Shown one piece after another: positions 7,078 to 11,388 of a stretch of 11,388 nucleotides of DNA (position 1 is the stretch's first letter; each line of letters begins with the position of its first letter). The notes under the pieces were generated by a model that saw only the letters and a program-made list of their open reading frames with translations, had not been told where the DNA came from and did not search any database. The stretch is taken from contig JAPLHI010000079.1 in assembly GCA_026389695.1 (NCBI GenBank), positions 1 to 11,388 of the forward strand, written 5' to 3'. Source of the stretch: Chloroflexota bacterium. GTDB taxonomy: Bacteria > Chloroflexota > Dehalococcoidia > GIF9 > UBA5629. A program made the position numbers and the translations under genes.

Positions 7078-8748
7078 TTCTTCTTCCACCAGGACATGCC
7101 TCAATACCTTACCCACCATCGTCTTGGGAAGCCTGTCGCGGAATTCAACAAACCTGGGGATTTTATATGCTGCCAGCTTCTCCCGGCACCACGCCTGTAT
7201 CTCCTCGGGAGTGGCGGCTTGACCGGGCTCCAGCACCACCCACGCTTTCACCGCTTCTCCCTGCCTGGCATCGGGTATTCCCGCTACGCTAACCTCGGCC
7301 ACCGCCGGATGCGAGCCGATTACTTCCTCTATTTCACGTGGCCACACCTGAAAGCCGCTGGTTTTAATCAGGTCTTTTTTACGTGAGGTTACGAAGATAT
7401 AGCCGTCATCATCCATGTATCCCACGTCGCCGGTAAACAGCCACCCTTCGCGCAGCATTTCTTTAGTCTCTTCAGGCCTGTTCCAGTATCCGACCATCAG
7501 TTGCGGAGCTTTCAGAATGATCTCGCCTTCTTTACCCGCAGGCAGATCGCCTTCCCCCGTCTGCATATCGCCAATACGAACTACAACGTCGGGCAGAGGC
7601 AGGCCGATTGATTTTTCCTTGTACTTTCCCTCATACGGCGAAACAATGCCGGCCATGGTTGCTTCGGTGATGCCGTATCCTTCGACAATACGGCCGCCTG
7701 TAAGCTCTTCAAAACGTCTTTTTGTCTCAGCAAGCAGAGGCGCCGCGCCGGACACACACATCTTCATTGATTTAAAATCGACTTTACCTGCTTTTACGGC
7801 AGGATGATCAAGCAGCCCTATATACATAGCCGGCACAGCGGGGAAAAACGCCGGTCTATCATGCTGTATGGTCGCGATTACGTCATTAAGATCACGCGGG
7901 TTTGGCACCAGTGATATGGGGAGATGGGCTACAACCGACGTCGCCAGCACAGCATAGGTTCCAAAAGCATGGAAGAACGGCAGAACTGCTGCCATAACAT
8001 CCTTGTACGGCTCAACATATTTCTTAAACCAATAATAAAATTGAAGCCCGGTGATTACCTGGGAATGGTGGGTGCCGATTACTCCTTTGGGTAATCCCGT
8101 GGTTCCGCCGCTGAAAAGTATTAATGCATGGTCGCCGGGTAACACCTTAACTTCGGGCCTTTTAGCCCCGCTATATTTCTTCAGCAAATCCTGAAGCCAT
8201 ATATCGCCTTTTTCTATCTCGACATAGTGACCTTCTTTCTTCTCTTTGGCCAGCGTGAACAGCAGCTCGAGCAGCGGCGGCAGATATTCCTTGATTCCCG
8301 TGCAAATAACGAGCCTCAAACAGGTACGCGGCTGAATTTTCTTGATCAAGTTATAAAAGGGGCTGAGCACAACCACCGTTTCCGCCAGACAGTCTTTAAA
8401 GGCATACTCCATCTCCGCTTCGGTATACAGCGGATTCAAATGCACTATGCTGGCGCCTGCCTTCCACGCGCCCCAGCGGCAGATTATGGCCTGCGGACAG
8501 TTCGGCATGATAAGGGCCACACGGTCTCCCTTCTTCACGCCTTTATCTTTCAGCGCTGCAGCAAATTCGTCACTAAGTTTCTGAATTTCAGCATAGGTCA
8601 TCTTTCTTTTTTCAAAGATGATCATGGTACCATCGGGTTTCTCCTTGACCGCCTCGTCAAGATAATCAATATGAGTCTTTTGCGGGTATGGCTCCAGTGA
8701 TGCCGGTACGCCCTCGTCATAGTTCTTTAACCATCTATACTCAGTCAA
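7066..8748 (-). CDS. Acyl-CoA synthetase (long/medium-chain fatty acid--CoA ligase type)
   Basis: The 560-residue AMP-forming ligase is complete. The P-loop-like motif LFSGGTTGLPKG is at 211-222, EGYGITEA at 356-363, the TGD motif at 439-441 and the hinge region SRKKDLIKTSG from 455. The C-terminal domain carries the adenylation lysine in PKTMVGK (Lys547). The family joins a carboxylic acid to CoA through an acyl-adenylate, using ATP. Overall pattern and length fit FadD-like fatty-acid ligases, but the acid is not readable from sequence. The start is a TTG at 8748, supported by AAGGGGAGG seven bases upstream; the next in-frame methionine is 42 residues in and would remove conserved sequence. 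It follows a degraded paralogue by 66 bases and is probably co-transcribed with it. Confidence 0.92.
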   Translation of the reverse strand: MTEYRWLKNYDEGVPASLEPYPQKTHIDYLDEAVKEKPDGTMIIFEKRKMTYAEIQKLSDEFAAALKDKGVKKGDRVALIMPNCPQAIICRWGAWKAGASIVHLNPLYTEAEMEYAFKDCLAETVVVLSPFYNLIKKIQPRTCLRLVICTGIKEYLPPLLELLFTLAKEKKEGHYVEIEKGDIWLQDLLKKYSGAKRPEVKVLPGDHALILFSGGTTGLPKGVIGTHHSQVITGLQFYYWFKKYVEPYKDVMAAVLPFFHAFGTYAVLATSVVAHLPISLVPNPRDLNDVIATIQHDRPAFFPAVPAMYIGLLDHPAVKAGKVDFKSMKMCVSGAAPLLAETKRRFEELTGGRIVEGYGITEATMAGIVSPYEGKYKEKSIGLPLPDVVVRIGDMQTGEGDLPAGKEGEIILKAPQLMVGYWNRPEETKEMLREGWLFTGDVGYMDDDGYIFVTSRKKDLIKTSGFQVWPREIEEVIGSHPAVAEVSVAGIPDARQGEAVKAWVVLEPGQAATPEEIQAWCREKLAAYKIPRFVEFRDRLPKTMVGKVLRHVLVEEESAK

Positions 8749-8755
8749 TTCAATG

Positions 8756-8764
8756 CCTCCCCTT
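8756..8764 (-). promoter_or_regulatory. Ribosome-binding site fixing the TTG start of the ligase
   Basis: The minus strand reads AAGGGGAGG, seven bases before the TTG at 8748. This strong site is the reason for accepting a TTG start. Confidence 0.8.
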
Positions 8765-8814
8765 ACGGAAATTCCCGGTAATACCGTGGATCTAATTTGC
8801 CAATATCTATTTTC

Positions 8815-9903
8815 TTAAGCGACTGCATAACATTCCAGCAGATGACCGCCTGTAAGACCTTCAAAATAAGTTTTCTCCTCTATGGTTAATCCTGCGCTGC
8901 TCACGATACCGGCCTTCAGACCTTTAAGCCGGATACGGCCGGAGCGAACGAGGGAATGATTCATAATTGCCCTGAAAAACTCCGCATCGTCCATGACAAC
9001 GGCAATATTGCATTTCCGTATGCTTTTTAAGACTTCAGTGAAACCATATGTATCCGGAATTAATACGCAGGTAGAATGGTTAACCATGGCTGTTCCCATG
9101 GCATTGAGGAATCCAAATACGCCGGATAGATGCGCACTCAGTAAAAACCTGTCTTCCCATTCATCCAGCACCGGTCCCAGCCACGCACGCATCTGCAGCG
9201 CCACGTTCATTAAATCTTGATGTGATATTCTGATATATCCGGCATAGCTCATGCCACTCACGCTGAAAAATGTTACCGCCGGGCGAGAAGGCCGGATATT
9301 AATTAGTGGCCTCTTAGCATCTTTATATGTACTCAGCAAATGTTTAAACCACAGGTCCCCCGTTTTCAACACGAGCTTGAATCCATTATTTTCTTTACCC
9401 GCATGCCTGGACACAATTTTATTGGGAAACGGCAGGAATTCCTCGCAGTTTGTCACTATAACAACCCGTATGCCCGTCCCCGGCTGTACCCGCTTTACCA
9501 TATCATAGCAATGACTGCTAACAATTATCACGGAAACAAATGTTCCGTTGACCGCCTGTACCAGCCCCTCTTCCGCACACATTATGTCAATAGGCATAAC
9601 AACGGCGCCTGCCTTCCAGATAGCATGGATTGCCAGTATCATTTGCGGCGAATTGGGCAATAACACGGCTACATGGTCACCCGGCCGTACACCCAATGCT
9701 ATAAGTCCTGCGCAGAAAGCGTCACTGATCCTGATAAAATCGTTGTAGATGATTTTACCGCCGCCATACAGCAGCATGCCACGGTATGGCCTGGTCCTGG
9801 CGGATTCCTCAACCACATCTACCATGGTCTTCTCAGTATATGGTTGCGAAGAACTGGATAATCCTACTATGCGTTCATTCATCCGGTAGCATACCTGCCT
9901 CAC
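8815..9903 (-). CDS. Truncated, motif-degraded acyl-CoA synthetase paralogue
   Basis: The 362 residues align along their length with the N-terminal two thirds of the adjacent ligase (for example GVRPGDHVAVLLPNSPQ against GVKKGDRVALIMPNCPQ, and LTGGHLLECYA against LTGGRIVEGYG). Two things are wrong for an enzyme. The ATP-binding motif is replaced by FFSVSGMSYAGY (212-223), with the invariant Gly/Thr/Lys residues lost. The protein also stops at the YG-T-E position, without the hinge, TGD motif or C-terminal lysine domain. Only 66 bases separate it from the next gene, so the missing part is deleted rather than frameshifted. It is either an expressed pseudoenzyme or a decaying duplicate. The start used is GTG at 9903, with a weak AGGG seven bases upstream. 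ATG at 9882 is an alternative, with GCAGG at longer spacing. Confidence 0.75.
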   Translation of the reverse strand: MRQVCYRMNERIVGLSSSSQPYTEKTMVDVVEESARTRPYRGMLLYGGGKIIYNDFIRISDAFCAGLIALGVRPGDHVAVLLPNSPQMILAIHAIWKAGAVVMPIDIMCAEEGLVQAVNGTFVSVIIVSSHCYDMVKRVQPGTGIRVVIVTNCEEFLPFPNKIVSRHAGKENNGFKLVLKTGDLWFKHLLSTYKDAKRPLINIRPSRPAVTFFSVSGMSYAGYIRISHQDLMNVALQMRAWLGPVLDEWEDRFLLSAHLSGVFGFLNAMGTAMVNHSTCVLIPDTYGFTEVLKSIRKCNIAVVMDDAEFFRAIMNHSLVRSGRIRLKGLKAGIVSSAGLTIEEKTYFEGLTGGHLLECYAVA

Positions 9904-10006
9904 TCAAAACCCTGTAAATAACTAAGCCTAAATATTAACCCTTCGCGCCTCATTTTTTCAACAGGGCCAACAGCATTATTTTGATACTTATTGATTGGCC
10001 GGTCAG

Positions 10007-10034
10007 ATTGTAGCACAGCGAATTAACCTGTCAA
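10007..10034 (-). promoter_or_regulatory. Near-consensus sigma-70-type promoter for the acyl-CoA synthetase pair
   Basis: The minus strand reads a perfect TTGACA (10029-10034), 16 bases, then TACAAT (10007-10012). Predicted start is about 10000. The first transcribed bases would be GGCCAA (9995-10000), which can pair with TTGGCC (9965-9970) to make a 6-bp stem at the mRNA 5' end. The leader to the GTG at 9903 is about 97 bases. Confidence 0.65.
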
Positions 10035-10072
10035 ACTAATGAGTTACAGCTAAGCACCGGTAGTCGATACCA

Positions 10073-11119
10073 TCACCGGGAATTGTGTTGTCTGCGCAAT
10101 TGTCCGCAGGCTGCCTGTATGCCGGCGCCTTTTTGTGCCCTTTGAGTCACATTTATTCCCGCTTCTTCCAGAACCTGCCTGAATTCATCTACAGCCGCCT
10201 TCCCCGGCCTCTCGTAAATATTGCCAGGAAAATCATTATAAGGAATCAAATTAACGTGGCAATTCAAACCTCGTAAAAGGGCAGCCAGCCCGGCAGCATC
10301 TTCCCGGCCGTCATTCAAATTTTTCAGCAGGCAGTACTCGAATGTTACCCTGCGCCCCGTGGCTTTAATGTAGTCACGGCACGCTTTTATAATCTCCCTG
10401 ATACTGTAACGCGTCATCCCGGGAACAAGTTTTTTGCGCAGCATCTCATCACCAGCATGTAATGAGACAGCCAGCGTGAGTTGTAAATGTTCTTCCGCAA
10501 GCCTGTAAATTCCGGGAACATACCCTATTGTACTGACGGTAATGTTACGCATGCCGATGCCCATCTCCGAGTTAATCAGACTGACTGCTTTCAGCGTTGC
10601 TTCATAGTTCAGCAAAGGTTCCCCCATACCCATGAAGACAACGTGGCTGACCCGGCCGTTACCCTCTGTTAATCCGTCTTTTGGCGCTGCTTCCTGAACT
10701 GCGAGAACCTGATCAATAACCTCTCCTGCTGTGAGGTTCCGTTTATAGCCTCCAGCGCCGGTTGCGCAAAAAATGCATCCTATGGGGCAGCCGGCCTGGG
10801 TGGAGACACAGCACGAAAAACGGTCTTTGTAAAGCATTCCCACCGTTTCCACTTTTTCGCCATCAACCAGTCCGAGCAGCAGCTTGAATGTGTGATCCTT
10901 GCTCTTACTCATGCTCAGCACAGAAGAACGCCCAACCATATAATTTTCGGTCAGCTTCTCCCTCAATATCGCTGGCAAATTAACCATCTCCGCTATTTCC
11001 TTCACTCCATGATGGTAAATCCAGTCGGCTATCTGCTTACCACGGAATTCTTTTTCACCGAGATCCCGGGCTAGTTTGCGCAGTTCCGCGGTAGTCATGC
11101 CCAATAAAATATTTTTCAT
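10073..11119 (-). CDS. rlmN: 23S rRNA (adenine(2503)-C(2))-methyltransferase RlmN
   Basis: The 348-residue radical SAM enzyme methylates carbon 2 of A2503 in 23S rRNA; the E. coli homologue also acts on A37 of some tRNAs. The [4Fe-4S]-binding cysteines lie in GCPIGCIFCATG (Cys111, Cys115, Cys118), the SAM-binding GMGEPLLNY starts near 164, and VSLHAG is near 218. The two catalytic cysteines are both present: Cys104 in SCCVSTQAG and the C-terminal methyl-carrying Cys338 in AACGQL. The N-terminal LGEKEFRGKQIADWIYHHG is also typical of RlmN. ATG at 11119 is preferred because the encoded MKNILLG start resembles homologues; TTG at 11128 is in frame but has no ribosome-binding site. The ATG has none either, so the message may be nearly leaderless. 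It is the only leftward gene visible at this end of the window. Confidence 0.95.
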   Translation of the reverse strand: MKNILLGMTTAELRKLARDLGEKEFRGKQIADWIYHHGVKEIAEMVNLPAILREKLTENYMVGRSSVLSMSKSKDHTFKLLLGLVDGEKVETVGMLYKDRFSCCVSTQAGCPIGCIFCATGAGGYKRNLTAGEVIDQVLAVQEAAPKDGLTEGNGRVSHVVFMGMGEPLLNYEATLKAVSLINSEMGIGMRNITVSTIGYVPGIYRLAEEHLQLTLAVSLHAGDEMLRKKLVPGMTRYSIREIIKACRDYIKATGRRVTFEYCLLKNLNDGREDAAGLAALLRGLNCHVNLIPYNDFPGNIYERPGKAAVDEFRQVLEEAGINVTQRAQKGAGIQAACGQLRRQHNSR

Positions 11120-11130
11120 GGCCGTCAACC

Positions 11131-11159
11131 ATTATGTAATATCGGCAGATATACTGCAA
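11131..11159 (-). promoter_or_regulatory. Possible rlmN promoter close to the start codon
   Basis: The minus strand reads TTGCAG (11154-11159), 17 bases, then CATAAT (11131-11136). The predicted start, near 11124, is only a few bases before the ATG at 11119. The -35 match is poor, so this is weak support. Confidence 0.3.
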
Positions 11160-11175
11160 GCAATCTCAGATTTGT

Positions 11176-11204
11176 TTGACCGGGTTAGTGGTTTTTGCTA
11201 ACAT
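11176..11204 (+). promoter_or_regulatory. Predicted sigma-70-type promoter for the right-edge RNA
   Basis: TTGACC (11176-11181), 17 bases, then TAACAT (11199-11204). Predicted start is near 11211, exactly where the first hairpin of the structured segment begins. A 5-bp inverted repeat (GTTAG 11184-11188, CTAAC 11198-11202) overlaps the spacer and -10 and could be an operator. Confidence 0.5.
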
Positions 11205-11210
11205 GACTTT

Positions 11211-11388
11211 AGAGGGTGGAAAAATTTATTGGCCCTCTTGGAGGTGGAGAATGGTCAGGAAACAGGCCATGTTAAGCGAATGGAAATTTCCTTGGATCGG
11301 CTCTCCTGTGCCGGAGGAGCAGAGGTAAGCTCCGGCTGTGCATAAAGGGAGAGCAAGCGACACTTCCAAGCTTTCCGAAATGTAAAAA
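11211..11388 (+). ncRNA. Candidate structured RNA or structured 5' leader, runs off the window
   Basis: From the predicted start the sequence folds into consecutive hairpins. Hairpin 1 pairs AGAGGG (11211-11216) with CCCTCT (11233-11238). Hairpin 2 pairs ATGGTC (11251-11256) with GGCCAT (11265-11270), including one G-U. Hairpin 3 is long and nested: GGAAA (11282-11286) with TTTCC (11372-11376), CTTGGA (11291-11296) with TCCAAG (11365-11370), GCTCTCC (11300-11306) with GGAGAGC (11348-11354), and GCCGGAG (11310-11316) with CTCCGGC (11330-11336). That is 25 Watson-Crick pairs over 95 bases, ending in a 13-base loop. I compared it by eye with SRP RNA, 6S, RNase P, tmRNA, SAM-I and T-box signatures and none fits. 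The 3' end and any downstream gene are outside the window. Confidence 0.4.
11251..11328 (+). CDS. 25-codon micro-ORF with strong ribosome-binding site
   Basis: ATG to TAA encodes MVRKQAMLSEWKFPWIGSPV followed by five more residues. TTGGAGGTGG ends four bases before the ATG, an excellent Shine-Dalgarno match. The peptide is not recognised; it has two tryptophans and no membrane segment. It lies entirely inside the predicted folded region, and its start codon is in hairpin 2. It may be a leader peptide, a true small protein, or chance within a structured RNA. Confidence 0.25.
   Translation: MVRKQAMLSEWKFPWIGSPVPEEQR

Noticed and set aside
8227..8700. 157-codon open frame on the plus strand antisense to the acyl-CoA ligase.
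   Set aside because: It is the complement of a strongly conserved coding region, has no recognisable domain and no ribosome-binding site, so it is read as a shadow frame.
10055..10079. CCGGT/ACCGG inverted repeat at the end of rlmN, a possible terminator.
   Set aside because: Five-bp stem overlapping the stop codon with no T-run after it on either strand.
11211..11275. Short resemblances to known riboswitch signatures: AGGGTGG (T-box) and GAGGTGGAGxxATGG (SAM-I).
   Set aside because: The T-box core continues NACCGCG and SAM-I requires the later GGCAACC-type core; neither follows here, and the predicted start leaves no room for a T-box specifier domain.
11310..11336. CCGGAGGAGCAGAGGTAAGC recalls the SRP RNA tip (CCGGAAGGGAGCAGC).
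   Set aside because: The GGAA tetraloop and the asymmetric GUCAGG/AGCAGCC internal loop are missing, and the actual pairing makes a different 7-bp stem with a 13-base loop.

Overview
The window shows ordinary bacterial chromosome of moderate GC. Shine-Dalgarno sites are strong where present, and TTG starts are used beside ATG. GuaB3, a CoA-disulfide-reductase/rhodanese fusion, a soluble multi-PAS kinase and acyl-CoA ligases would fit an anaerobic Chloroflexota (Dehalococcoidia-like) or clostridial organism. That placement is inference; nothing in the window fixes the taxonomy. No tRNA, rRNA, CRISPR array, insertion sequence or phage gene was seen.

Layout, left to right. A 5'-truncated guaB3 (purine nucleotide metabolism) runs rightward to 1075. 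It converges with a leftward pair: a 259-residue protein of unknown function (2532-1753), then a LysE-family exporter (1705-1091). A promoter at 2639-2667 appears to drive the pair. Further right, a large cytoplasmic histidine kinase with four PAS domains (5016-2707) is also leftward and has no response regulator beside it. Its leader holds a perfect 11-bp hairpin followed by a T-rich run, which looks like a transcription attenuator. Divergent from the kinase, a pyridine nucleotide-disulfide oxidoreductase with a C-terminal rhodanese domain (5336-7021) is read rightward from its own sigma-70-type promoter.

The right half is leftward: rlmN (11119-10073), then a two-gene unit of tandem acyl-CoA synthetase paralogues behind a near-consensus promoter (10007-10034). 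The first paralogue (9903-8815) has lost its ATP-binding P-loop residues and its whole C-terminal domain yet keeps an open frame. The second (8748-7066) is an intact ligase.

The most interesting region is the right edge. Divergent from rlmN, a promoter-like pair (11176-11204) points rightward. From its predicted start at about 11211 the sequence folds into two small hairpins and one long nested hairpin of four helices (11282-11376). A 25-codon micro-ORF with a very good ribosome-binding site lies inside. This is a candidate structured RNA or structured leader whose downstream partner lies beyond the window. I could not assign it to any RNA family I know.
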